Part shown: positions 24,922 through 33,592 of the stretch, piece by piece
Layout of the letters: each line of letters opens with the position of its first letter
How positions within the stretch are numbered: the stretch's first letter is position 1
NCBI GenBank assembly: GCA_963797255.1
Contig: CAWCOV010000001.1
Coordinates: forward strand, 496,001 to 560,000
Length of the DNA: 64,000 nt
Direction: 5' to 3'
DNA from: JANXZS01 sp963797255
Lineage (GTDB): Bacteria > Acidobacteriota > Terriglobia > Terriglobales > Acidobacteriaceae
The notes under the pieces: generated by a model
The model's database searches: none
What the model was told of the DNA's origin: nothing
What the model saw: the letters and a program-made list of their open reading frames with translations, nothing else
Made by a program: the position numbers and the translations under genes

Positions 24922-26943
24922 ATGAATGAAAAGCTAGCCACCCTGCTCGGTACCGACAACCCCGATATCTACGAGGTTCGCACCCACGCGCCGGGTCCGC
25001 AGGGCATAATTCCCCTCACCGAAGACATGCTCCGCCAGCGCCCCTCCGGCGATCTTTTCGGACTCTCGCAGAACGCCGGCATGGGCTGGGAACCCGCTCT
25101 CACCGGCGGGCCTGACTACCTCATCCTCAGCACCCATGGCGGCCTCCGCGCCCCCGACGGCTCGCCCGTCGCCCTTGGATACCACACCGGCCACTGGGAG
25201 GTGAATCTGCTCGTCGCCGCCGCCGCGAAGGAACTCAAGGCCTCCAAGGCTGTTCCCTTCGCCGCCTTCTGCACCGACCCATGCGATGGCCGTACCCAAG
25301 GCACCACAGGAATGTTCGACAGCCTTCCTTACCGCAATGATGCCGCTGTGGTTCTTCGCCGCCTCATCCGCTCGCTGCCTACGCGCCGCGGCGTGCTCGG
25401 CGTTGCCACCTGCGACAAGGGTCTGCCCGCCATGATGATGGCGCTCGCAGGCAGCCGCGATCTTCCCAGCGTGCTCGTGCCCGGCGGCGTCACCCTCATG
25501 CCGACCGAGGGTGAGGACGCGGGCAAAGTCCAGACCATCGGCGTCCGCTTCGCTCACGGAAAAATCAGCTTGCAGGAAGCAGCCGAGATGGGTTGCCGCG
25601 CCTGTGCATCGCCCGGCGGAGGCTGCCAGTTCCTCGGCACTGCCGCCACCTCGCAGGTCGTCGCGGAGGCCCTCGGCATGGCGCTTCCCCACTCCGCGCT
25701 CTCGCCCTCTGGCCAGCCCATCTGGCTGGAGATGGCCACGCGATCCGCCCGCGCCGTTCTTGGGCTACAGCGCCGCGGTCTTCGTTCCTGCGACATCCTC
25801 ACAGACGCGTCTATCCGCAACGCCATGGTCGTTCACGCCGCGTTTGGAGGATCCACCAATGTCATCATGCATCTCACCGCCGTGGCCCACGCCGCTGGAC
25901 TTCGCCGGCCCACCGTGGCCGATTGGACCGCCGTCAACGCCCAGGTGCCGCGCATCGTTGACGCTCTCCCCAACGGACCGCGCAATCATCCCACCGTGCA
26001 GGTCTTTCTCGCTGGTGCCGTGCCCGAGGTCATGCTGCATCTTCGCCGTCTCGAGTTGCTGGATACCCGCGTCCTCACCGTCACTGGCGAAACGCTCGAA
26101 GAAGTCCTCGACTGGTGGCAGACTTCGCAGCGCCGTACCTACCTGCGGGAGCGCCTGCAAATGCTGGACGATATCAACCCCGACGACGTCATCGCCTCGC
26201 CCGAAGCCGCGCGCCGCAAGGGGTTTACTTCGACCGTCTGCTTCCCTACCGGCAATCTCGCTCCCGAAGGATCGGTCATCAAGAGCACCTCCATCGACCC
26301 CACCGTCATTGATGCTGACGGCGTCTACCGCAAGACCGGCCCAGCCCGCGTTTTCACCAGTGAGACAGCCGGCATCGCCGCCATCAAGCGCGGCGAAATC
26401 GTCGCCGGAGATATCGTCGTGCTCATGGGACGCGGCCCCATCGGCTCCGGCATGGAGGAAACGTACCAGCTCACCTCCGCCCTCAAGCATCTCGATGGCG
26501 GCAAGCACATCGCGCTCATCACCGATGGCCGATTCAGCGGCGTCTCCACCGGAGCCTGCATAGGACACGTATCTCCCGAGGCCCTCGCCGGTGGCCCGCT
26601 CGGTAAGGTCCGCGAAGGCGACATCCTCGAGATCGTCATCGATCGCGAACATCAGACAGGCTCAGTTAATTTCATCGGAACCGGTGGCGCTCCGCTCAAG
26701 CCGAGCGAAGCCGCCCACGTTCTTGGAGCGCGCGAGCTTTATCCCGGCCTGGCGCCCGATCCCGCATTGCCGGACGACACGCGACTCTGGGCTGCACTGC
26801 AATCCATTGGCGGCGGTAGCTGGGGCGGATGCGTGTACGACACGGATGCCATTCTGCGTGTTCTGCAAGCAGGCCAAGCCGCGCTCAAAGCCAACGAAGC
26901 TGTTACCACCGAATCCACACATTCCTCACCTGAGAAATCCTAG
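24922..26943 (+). CDS. yjhG: YjhG/YagF-type dehydratase (D-xylonate dehydratase-like)
   Basis: 673 residues, IlvD/Edd superfamily, a [Fe-S]-dependent dehydratase of sugar acids. It follows the E. coli YjhG/YagF plan closely: DIYEVRTHAPGPQGIIPLTE, RPSGDLFGLSQNAGMGWEP, CTDPCDGRTQGTTGMFDSLP, GVATCDKGLPAMMMAL, GCRACASPGGGCQFLGTAA, and a C-terminal DDTRLWAALQSIGGGSWGGC. The cluster cysteines are in DPCDGRT, TCDKG and GGGCQF. YjhG and YagF convert D-xylonate to 2-keto-3-deoxy-D-xylonate (and related aldonates). It is followed after 9 bases by an SDR gene, so the two form an operon for a sugar-acid pathway. Confidence 0.92.
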   Translation: MNEKLATLLGTDNPDIYEVRTHAPGPQGIIPLTEDMLRQRPSGDLFGLSQNAGMGWEPALTGGPDYLILSTHGGLRAPDGSPVALGYHTGHWEVNLLVAAAAKELKASKAVPFAAFCTDPCDGRTQGTTGMFDSLPYRNDAAVVLRRLIRSLPTRRGVLGVATCDKGLPAMMMALAGSRDLPSVLVPGGVTLMPTEGEDAGKVQTIGVRFAHGKISLQEAAEMGCRACASPGGGCQFLGTAATSQVVAEALGMALPHSALSPSGQPIWLEMATRSARAVLGLQRRGLRSCDILTDASIRNAMVVHAAFGGSTNVIMHLTAVAHAAGLRRPTVADWTAVNAQVPRIVDALPNGPRNHPTVQVFLAGAVPEVMLHLRRLELLDTRVLTVTGETLEEVLDWWQTSQRRTYLRERLQMLDDINPDDVIASPEAARRKGFTSTVCFPTGNLAPEGSVIKSTSIDPTVIDADGVYRKTGPARVFTSETAGIAAIKRGEIVAGDIVVLMGRGPIGSGMEETYQLTSALKHLDGGKHIALITDGRFSGVSTGACIGHVSPEALAGGPLGKVREGDILEIVIDREHQTGSVNFIGTGGAPLKPSEAAHVLGARELYPGLAPDPALPDDTRLWAALQSIGGGSWGGCVYDTDAILRVLQAGQAALKANEAVTTESTHSSPEKS

Positions 26944-26952
26944 GAGCCTTTT

Positions 26953-27723
26953 TTGAACACGTTTGATCTCAGCGGCAAAACAGCCATCGTCACCGGCGGC
27001 GCAAGCGGCATCGGCAAAGCCATCTCCAAACTCTTCGCAGCCCACGGCGCGCGCGTTCACATTGTCGATCTCGATCCCGCAGCCGCAGCTTCGCTCGAGT
27101 CTGAAATCGCAGCCGAAGGAAACACCGCCACTGCCCAGGTCTGCGACGTCTCATCCCTAACTGAGGTGGAGAAGCTCTTCCAATCCATCGGCGCCATCGA
27201 CATCCTCGTCAACAACGCAGGCATCGCGCAGATCGGCACATTGGAGTCAACCAGCAGCGTCGACTTCCAGCGCATCTTCGATGTCAACGTCAAAGGCTAC
27301 TTCCATTGCATGCAGGCCTGCCTGCCCGGGATGAAAGAACGCAAACGCGGTGTCATCCTCAACATGGCATCCATCGCCGCCATGGTCGGGCTCTCCAGCC
27401 GCTTCGGATATTCCATGTCCAAGGGCGCAATCCTCGCCATGACCTATTCCGTTGCCAAGGATTATCTCGACTACAACATTCGCTGCAACGCCATCTCTCC
27501 GGCGCGCATTCACACGCCCTTTGTCGATGCCTACGTAGCGAAAAATTATCCCGGCAAGGAAGCCGAGATGATGGAGACGCTCTCGCGCGCACAACCCATC
27601 GGCCGCATGGGCGAGCCCGACGAAGTCGCTGCACTCGCCCTCTACCTTTGCTCAGACGAAGCCGGCTTCGTCACCGGCACAAACTATCCGCTAGATGGCG
27701 GAACCATCAATCTCAGCGTCTGA
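26953..27723 (+). CDS. SDR-family oxidoreductase, likely sugar dehydrogenase
   Basis: 256 residues, classical short-chain dehydrogenase. TGGASGIGKAI is the nucleotide-binding motif, DILVNNAG the structural NNAG, with catalytic Ser in LNMASIAAM, and YSMSKGA (Tyr-x-x-x-Lys). Residue Asp at the end of beta-2 (HIVDLDP) suggests NAD preference. It begins at TTG 26953 with an AGGAG six bases upstream. Position right after a xylonate-type dehydratase suggests it oxidises a sugar or sugar acid (for example xylose or fucose); the actual substrate is unproven. Confidence 0.92.
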   Translation: MNTFDLSGKTAIVTGGASGIGKAISKLFAAHGARVHIVDLDPAAAASLESEIAAEGNTATAQVCDVSSLTEVEKLFQSIGAIDILVNNAGIAQIGTLESTSSVDFQRIFDVNVKGYFHCMQACLPGMKERKRGVILNMASIAAMVGLSSRFGYSMSKGAILAMTYSVAKDYLDYNIRCNAISPARIHTPFVDAYVAKNYPGKEAEMMETLSRAQPIGRMGEPDEVAALALYLCSDEAGFVTGTNYPLDGGTINLSV

Positions 27724-27931
27724 TAAGTCAAGGGCCGTTCCTTCAGCCTTCTGACTCTTCAGCGTGTGCTTGTTAGAGGCTTATTGTTGAGCGGCCATTG
27801 GTCAGCATCTGCTTGGTGGCAACCGATTGGGGCCACTAGACCAAACGTCAAAAATCGTACACTGGTGCCCCGGAGCCCAGCGTAGCCAACTTCCACAAAT
27901 TGCGGGTTAAGTCACCAAATGAAAGGCTTGT

Positions 27932-29278
27932 GAAACACTGAAAGCGATCGCGGTTGCAAGCGGATGTCTTCCCAGCGCTGTGGCGAGTGCGGTGTATACA
28001 TTGCCGCCGCAAGCGGCCACCCCCACCTTCAGCTTGCCCGCTGGGACTTACACATCCAAACAAACGGTAACGATCTCCGACAGCACTACCGGTGCGACCA
28101 TCTACTACTCGACCAATGGAAGCATACCGACAACAAGTTCGAGCGTGTACCACGGACCAATCAGCATCGTCGATCCAACTACGACGCTGCAGGCGATCGC
28201 AACGGCCAGTGGAATACACAGGATGTCGAGGGACTATACATACCGCTCGCAAGCGCGCCAACCTTCAGCGTAGACAGCGGAACCTATGCCACGCCTCAGA
28301 CGGTGTCCATCACCGACTCCACTCCCGGGGCTATCATCCAGTACCAAACCGGCACATTTCCGACGGCGAGTTCTCCCATTTACAGCGGTCCGATCACCGT
28401 TTCGTCGTCCGAATATATTTATGCAACGGCGACCGCCAGCGGCTATCTTCCGAGTGAAATGTCGAATGCATTTTACGAGATCAATCCGCTCGCAGAGCAA
28501 ACAGCCGCTCCATCATTCAGCGTTCCCGCGGGAACGTACACCACGCCACAGACGGTGGCAATTGCAGACACGACCGCGGGAGCCTACGTTTACTACACCA
28601 CCGACGGATCTACGCCAACTGCGCGCTCAACTGTTTATGGAACTCCAATCACTGTGTCCTCCACGCAGACGCTGAAGGCAATTGTAAGGGCAGGGGGCGA
28701 TACCGTCAGCGCAGTCACAAGCGCCGTTTACACCATCAGCCCGCCAACGCCCAGTTTCTCCATCACCGGCACAGCAATCAGAATGGCTCGCGGAGCGACT
28801 TCAGGAAATACCTCTACGATCATCTTGACGCCCACGGGCGGATTCACGGGCGCGATCCGTCTGAGTTGCGCGATTTCTCCCAGAGCAGCGAACGATCCTG
28901 CGACATGCAGCATTCCAACTTCAGCGACCATCAGTGGCGCTGCAGCGCAAACCACTCTTACGGTGAACACAACTGCGGTCGCCTCCATTTCCAACCCATC
29001 GGAAAGTCTTGTTCGGACCATTTGTAAGCGGCACGCTCTCGTGCATTCTGCTTGCCGGCATTCCAGCCCGTCGGCGGAGGTGGCAGAGCATTCTCGGTAT
29101 CGTCGCACTGCTTTTCTCCATTGGGCTATCGAGTTGTGGTGGGGCCGGTAACGTTGGCGGAAGTGGCGGTGGAGGGAACACCGGCACCACTCCAGGACTC
29201 TACGACATAACCGTCACAGGCACTTCCGGTTCGGTTACGCAAACGGGGACGGTGTCTCTCACCGTGCAAACGCAATAG
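27932..29278 (+). pseudogene. Truncated and frameshifted repeat protein (chitobiase C-terminal-like beta repeats)
   Basis: A secreted surface protein has lost its N-terminus and been shifted at least twice. The remnant starts mid-repeat (ETLKAIAVASG, just after a TGA at 27920), then reads PTFSLPAGTYTSKQTVTISD in one frame. A one-base loss near 28237-28242 moves it to APTFSVDSGTYATPQTVSIT and a following SFSVPAGTYTTPQTVAIADT repeat. A shift near 29000-29010 leads to the hydrophobic end IARRR-like anchor (ARRRRWQSILGIVALLFSIG, SSCGGAG) and TGTSGSVTQTGTVSLTV. Three CHB_HEX_C_1-like repeats of about 80 residues are visible. No full gene is present, so loss of function is likely unless the shifts are assembly errors. 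Confidence 0.8.
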
Positions 29279-29617
29279 CGAGGTCGATACGCAGGTTGAG
29301 AGAGGCTTTGACCTCTGCACGGTCGCGCTGGGAAGATGCCGAGTACAAATCACGATGAAATCCTTTTTGTAGAATCGCTTCGGGTACAGTTTCAATTTCG
29401 GAAGCGGCACCGCAGATTAGTCTTTGCCGGATTTTCCCAGACGGCCACTTCGGTACTGCGGTTGAGTGACCGGCTATCCGTAAGTTACTACCTGAAAGAC
29501 AGCTCGAGAGGGTCGATCTCGTCGTAGATCCCAGTATTGATATCTCCGCGCGGATTCTGCTTCAGCGTTGCACAGCGTCCGTTGCTGCATCCAGGCGAGG
29601 TCTTGTACAGTCGACGC
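29279..29617. other. Intergenic region with a possible minus-strand gene end
   Basis: 339 bases before the VOC gene. On the minus strand a frame ends at about 29488 in RGDINTGIYDEIDPLELSFR, which looks like a real protein end, but upstream the frame is Ser/Arg-rich and becomes the shadow of the VOC gene. No start is supported. The rest shows nothing recognisable. Confidence 0.4.
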
Positions 29618-30055
29618 ATGGCGCTCAAACGAATGGATAACGTAGGAATCGTCGTCGAAGACCTCGAAGAGACAATTGATTTCTTCCGAGAACTCGGCCT
29701 TGAGTTGGAAGGGCGGGCCACGATCGAAGGAGAATGGGCAGGACGCGTCACCGGACTTGCCGACCAACGCGTCGAGATTGCCATGATGCGCACACCGGAC
29801 GGCCACAGCCGTCTCGAACTCTCCCGCTTCCTCACGCCGCCTGTCGTCGCGGATCACCGCAACGCCCCGGTGAACGCTTTAGGCTATCTCCGCGTTATGT
29901 TCGCCGTGGACGACATAGACGAGACGCTTGCCAGACTTCGCAAGCGCGGCGCACAGCTCGTAGGCGAAGTAGTCCGCTATCAGGAGTCGTATCGGCTTTG
30001 CTACATCCGCGGACCCGAAGGGCTTCTCATCGGACTTGCCCAGGAACTCAACTGA
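29618..30055 (+). CDS. VOC-family (glyoxalase/dioxygenase-fold) protein
   Basis: 145 residues, two beta-alpha-beta-beta-beta modules of the vicinal oxygen chelate fold. Module 1: NVGIVVEDLEETIDFFRELG, then VEIAMMRTPDGHSRLELSRF. Module 2: VMFAVDDIDETLARLRKRGA, then CYIRGPEGLLIGLAQEL. The Glu of LELSRF and of the GPEG turn stand at usual metal-site positions; the first His is not obvious (NVGIV). The frame is open further upstream, but ATG 29618 is the first start that preserves the fold. Substrate unknown. Single gene; the next gene is convergent. Confidence 0.9.
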   Translation: MALKRMDNVGIVVEDLEETIDFFRELGLELEGRATIEGEWAGRVTGLADQRVEIAMMRTPDGHSRLELSRFLTPPVVADHRNAPVNALGYLRVMFAVDDIDETLARLRKRGAQLVGEVVRYQESYRLCYIRGPEGLLIGLAQELN

Positions 30056-30128
30056 GCGCGATGGGACTCGGCTATTCGAAAGTTGAACCGGATCGGTCCT
30101 CGGAAGTCGGCAAACCGCTGCGCTTAAG

Positions 30129-31595
30129 CTAGATGCTCATCTTCCACGGGGCGCGGTATTCGCGAGTCATCAGCTTGCTGGCTTCCTCGTCGCCGAGGAT
30201 CTTCTCTTCCTTGGCGTCCCAGCGGATCTTCCTGCCGGTGAGCATGGAGATCAGACAAAGGTGTCCAGGGATGGTTGAATGATGTCCCACCTCTACCGGA
30301 GTGACGGTTGGCTGACGCGTCTTGATGCAATCCAGGAAATTTTGATGGTGATTCTCAGAGGTGTAGAGCTTCACTTTGCGCAGCTCTCTGGGTAGGTATT
30401 TGCCCCGTTTCCACGCGGGGTTCGAGACCTCGAATCCGTCGCGGTCGATCCATACCCAGCCCTCGGTGCCAATCCACTTGGTGCCCATCTTAATGTCGGG
30501 ATAGCCGCCGGCGACGGTCATGGTGACGCCTCCCGGATACTTCAGCTCGAAGCGGTAATGCTGCGCCGTGTTCCAAACCGCGTTGGCCGGCGGAAGCTCG
30601 CCGCTGCCTTCCACCTCCAGCGGCCCAGTGTTGTCGAAATCCAGGCCCCAATGCGCGATATCGCCGTGATGGCCAATCCAGTCAAGAAGCTTTCCGCTGC
30701 CCGTGTTGTAGTTCAAGCGCCAGCACTTGTGGGAACGCGCTTTGATGTAAGGTTCCATCTTCGCCGGTCCCACCCAGGTCTCGTAGTCCAGTTCTGCCGG
30801 CGGGGCACACACCAGCAGATCCCATGCCTTGGTTCCAGGGACGATCTGCTCGAGCCCGCCTTTCAGACCAGCAGCTGCTAGTTCTGCCGCAGTCTCCTCA
30901 CGGATGTGATCGTAGTTGGAGTTTTCTCCCGGCAGGCCAACCTCGACATGCGTTACTGTTCCGATCAGCCCGTTGCGGACGATTTCCGCCGCCTTGCGGA
31001 ACAACGCACTCGAGCGCTGCCAAGAGCCCATCTGCGAGACGATATTGTTCTCTTTCGCCGCGCGAACGATGCACTGCTGCTCCACGATGGTGTGGGCCAG
31101 CGGCTTTTCCGTGTAGATGTCCTTCTTGTGGCGGGCGGCTGCGGTAGCGACAATCTCATGCCAGTGATCGGGAACGGCAATCATCACGGCATCGATCTCT
31201 GGGCGGGACAGCAACTCGCGGTAGTCGTGGTAGCCCTTGCAGTCTTCGGTGCCATAGGCATCGTTGATCATCTTGACCGCAGCCTGCAGGTGATTCCGAT
31301 CCACGTCGCAGGCGGCCACCACCTGGCAATCTTCCAACGCCAGAAAGGCCTCCGTATTAGCGGGACCCTGCCAGCCCATACCGATGACACCGATGTTGAT
31401 GCGGTTGTTGGCCGTCGTACTGCTCTTCGCCGTCTGAGCTTTTGCTCCAGCTTTGAAAACCGAAGGCAAAACGGCCGTGGCTCCGGCGATTTTCAAAAAA
31501 TCCCGACGGCCTAACAGATTTCCAGCAATCTCCACACCAGGGCGGCGTGCCACAATCTGGATCCCTTCTTGCTTCTTGTTATTGGTACCTGCCAT
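30129..31595 (-). CDS. Tat-exported Gfo/Idh/MocA-family oxidoreductase
   Basis: 488 residues. A twin-arginine signal (GRRDFLKIAGATAVL, about 29-43) marks export to the periplasm as a folded protein. The Rossmann domain follows: INIGVIGMGWQGPANTEAF, ACDVDRNHLQAAVKM, AVMIAVPDHWHEIVA, and the EKP motif in YTEKPLAHT that holds the catalytic Lys. The C-terminal domain contains GGYPDIKMGTKWIGTEGWVW and HHQNFLDCIKTRQPTV. Tat-exported members are frequent in Acidobacteria and Planctomycetes and act on sugars such as glycan-derived 3-keto sugars or inositols. Nearby GH1 and GH97 genes agree with a carbohydrate role. Stands alone in its strand run. Confidence 0.93.
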   Translation of the reverse strand: MAGTNNKKQEGIQIVARRPGVEIAGNLLGRRDFLKIAGATAVLPSVFKAGAKAQTAKSSTTANNRINIGVIGMGWQGPANTEAFLALEDCQVVAACDVDRNHLQAAVKMINDAYGTEDCKGYHDYRELLSRPEIDAVMIAVPDHWHEIVATAAARHKKDIYTEKPLAHTIVEQQCIVRAAKENNIVSQMGSWQRSSALFRKAAEIVRNGLIGTVTHVEVGLPGENSNYDHIREETAAELAAAGLKGGLEQIVPGTKAWDLLVCAPPAELDYETWVGPAKMEPYIKARSHKCWRLNYNTGSGKLLDWIGHHGDIAHWGLDFDNTGPLEVEGSGELPPANAVWNTAQHYRFELKYPGGVTMTVAGGYPDIKMGTKWIGTEGWVWIDRDGFEVSNPAWKRGKYLPRELRKVKLYTSENHHQNFLDCIKTRQPTVTPVEVGHHSTIPGHLCLISMLTGRKIRWDAKEEKILGDEEASKLMTREYRAPWKMSI

Positions 31596-31736
31596 TCTGC
31601 CACATCAGTGAGCACAAGGGATGTGCGCACCAGATCATTGCGGCGCCGCCGGAGCAGTTGACCCGCAATCCGGATGGGATGATTCGCGCGCGGCAGAGCC
31701 GCCCATAAAAGGGGCGCACCCTCATTCCCCAAAAAA

Positions 31737-32162
31737 TCAATCGCGGGATGGAACAAAGGTAAAGCGTCGTTTGAGACGGAGAAACCTGCGCTCAAAATAC
31801 TGATAGGAGAGATGGGCCAAAAGAACCGTGGTACAGAAGACGATTATCGTTCCGAGGGTGCCGGTCCACGCTGCGAGGTGGAGAAATTCGCTGAGCCGGA
31901 AAAGCTGTACCTTCCAGGTGTGAAAGACCAGCGTGTAAATGAGTTGATGAAAAAGATAGAGCCCATAAAAGATTCGCCCGAGATAAACGATTGGCTTTGG
32001 AAGATAGTGTCCAGGGGTTCCGAGCAGACTGAGAAAAAACAATGTTGTTCCGGCAAGCACGAGAAGCCAGCCCAGAGGGGCCTGCTGAACTCTTGAACTC
32101 GGCGTATCAGCTTGCACGCCAGGCACACCGATGCGACAAACACCGTTATCGATCCAAATCAC
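31737..32162 (-). pseudogene. C-terminal remnant of an acyltransferase-3 family protein
   Basis: 141 codons with the last membrane helices of an OafA/YrhL-like acyltransferase: PLGWLLVLAGTTLFFLSLLG, YLGRIFYGLYLFHQLIYTLV, TGTLGTIIVFCTTVLLAHLS and a basic end (SYQYFERRFLRLKRRF). Full members have about 350-400 residues with ten or more helices and an N-terminal His/Arg active site, all missing here. The apparent GTG start overlaps the stop of the upstream gene by chance. A 5'-truncated gene, likely non-functional. Confidence 0.75.
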
Positions 32163-32572
32163 ACTGGCGGTGTCATGCCGGAACCCTCAAGAACCTCTAC
32201 TACGCGAGCAATCATGGGGCGGGTATATATCTCCACCGGGTCTGAATCTCGATTGTTACCGTGGTAGAACTCACCTTCATCGAAGGCTAGGTAAACATCC
32301 CAAAACAGTTCCGACTTCGGCTTAGCTGTATCGATGTAGGGGCCAAAGAGGTCGTTCACAATCGCGTCGCAGAACTCAAAAGACAGTTCCGAAGCGTTGA
32401 AGCCAAGAGCCAGAAATTTAGCGATTTCCTCAAAGACTTGAGATCGAGAACAACCATACAAGGTGCTCCAGCGTAGGATATCCCCCTCCGTCAGATGTCG
32501 ATCAAGCGCAGAGTAAGGAACACCGTCCTTATAGATCGTCTTCAACTCGCTGATGATGTCAAACGCTTCCAT
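32159..32572 (-). CDS. Hypothetical protein, AT-richer than neighbours
   Basis: 137 residues, acidic, soluble, no family recognised. It is largely helical: MEAFDIISELKTIYKDGVPY, DILRWSTLYGCSRSQVFEEI, then SELFWDVYLAFDEGEFYHGN, ending EGSGMTPPV. Its base composition looks lower in GC than most of the window and it sits against a truncated acyltransferase, suggesting acquired DNA. Small acidic single genes of this kind are often immunity-type or phage-derived proteins, but no partner toxin is seen. No clear ribosome site was found. Confidence 0.6.
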   Translation of the reverse strand: MEAFDIISELKTIYKDGVPYSALDRHLTEGDILRWSTLYGCSRSQVFEEIAKFLALGFNASELSFEFCDAIVNDLFGPYIDTAKPKSELFWDVYLAFDEGEFYHGNNRDSDPVEIYTRPMIARVVEVLEGSGMTPPV

Positions 32573-32733
32573 GACATAACCCTAACGGATTTCTGTGATG
32601 AACCGTCCTCAAAAGTCCGGGCTTTCGGCGACTTCTAGACTGACGTTTGCGGCCACTCCAGCCACAAACTTCCTGAACACTTCGCGACTTTTAGACGATG
32701 ATCCGCCAGCACGCGCAAGTCATCGCGTCCACT

Positions 32734-33288
32734 CTACTTGATCGCGCGAATGACCTTACAGGGATTTCCCACCGCGAGCATGTCACCTGGAAGACTTCGA
32801 GAGACCACGCTTCCGGCACCGACCACCGTGCGCGATCCGATGCTGACACCCGGAAGAATAATTGCTCCCGAACCAACCCACACGTCGGACCCAATCGTGA
32901 CGGGAGCACCATACTCTTGTTTCCGGCGCAGCGCAGCGTTAAGTGGGTGAAGCGGAGTCAGGATTTGGACGCCGGAACCAAACTGGCTATAGTCCCCGAT
33001 GGTGATCTTACAGACGTCCAGCACGGTGCAGTTGAAATTGAAAAATACCCGCTCGCCAAGCTCAATGTTTGAACCATAATCGCAAAAGAACGGTGGCTGC
33101 AGCCAGGCTGTGTCTCCACCCTTGCCGAATATCTTCAGGAGCAACTCCCGCCTCAGTTCCCGGTCCGCCTCGCGGGTGGCATTTAACATTTGGCACAGAT
33201 CACGAGCGCGGGCACGCTCCTGCACGAGTTCCGGATGAAGTGCATCGTACAATTCCCCGGCAAGCATCTTTTCACGCTCGGTGCTCAT
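32734..33288 (-). CDS. Maltose/galactoside-type sugar O-acetyltransferase (hexapeptide repeat)
   Basis: 184 residues, left-handed beta-helix acetyltransferase of the Maa/LacA/NodL group. The N-terminal Maa domain (EREKMLAGELYDALHPELVQ) leads to hexapeptide turns: FFCDYGSNIELGERVFFNFN, CTVLDVCKITIGDY, then TIGSDVWVGSGAIILPGVSI and VVGAGSVVSRSLPGD. The catalytic His is in LTPLHPLNA. It moves acetyl from acetyl-CoA to a sugar hydroxyl. An upstream in-frame start exists, but ATG 33288 has an AAGGAG seven bases away and gives the usual 183-185 residue length. Cytoplasmic. Confidence 0.93.
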   Translation of the reverse strand: MSTEREKMLAGELYDALHPELVQERARARDLCQMLNATREADRELRRELLLKIFGKGGDTAWLQPPFFCDYGSNIELGERVFFNFNCTVLDVCKITIGDYSQFGSGVQILTPLHPLNAALRRKQEYGAPVTIGSDVWVGSGAIILPGVSIGSRTVVGAGSVVSRSLPGDMLAVGNPCKVIRAIK

Positions 33289-33473
33289 TCGTGCGCTCCT
33301 TCGGTCCTTGTCCAGAGAGATTAAGTTGACGTAATGCGCGTTTCGCCGGGCCTCCACATCTTGCTTCTGAGATGTGGGTTCCTGATTGAGCTACAGATTC
33401 CGCATATTCGCAGTCTGCTTGGCTGGTGAACTTCGAGGCTGGGTCACTTTTGCCATCGGCGCATCAGAGTGCC

Positions 33474-33592
33474 AAATTATTTTTCCGGCACAAATGGCCA
33501 CATAACAGATTCGGTGTGCCCGCCATCCACCACGATCACTTGCCCGGTAATGTAGTCCGCCTATTTGCTTGAGAGGAACACCGCAAGCCCGC
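33474..33592 (-). pseudogene. 3' remnant of a second SDR gene
   Basis: About 119 bases match the 3' end of the SDR gene at 35137 (35139-35257) at roughly nine of ten positions. It translates LSGLAVFLSSK-stop-ADYITGQVIVVDGGHTES, against SSKQADYITGQ in the intact gene: CAG has become TAG. The end is PEK-stop against PGK-stop. The 5' part is missing and the GH1 stop overlaps its beginning. A dead copy left by duplication. Confidence 0.8.

Noticed and set aside
24934..25692. 252-codon minus-strand frame over the xylonate dehydratase gene
   Set aside because: Long antisense frames arise from the strong third-position GC bias here; composition is Gly/Glu/Arg-rich without a family.
29488..29835. 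Minus-strand frame ending RGDINTGIYDEIDPLELSFR
   Set aside because: The tail looks protein-like, but most of the frame is antisense to the VOC gene and no start is supported; possibly a gene fragment.
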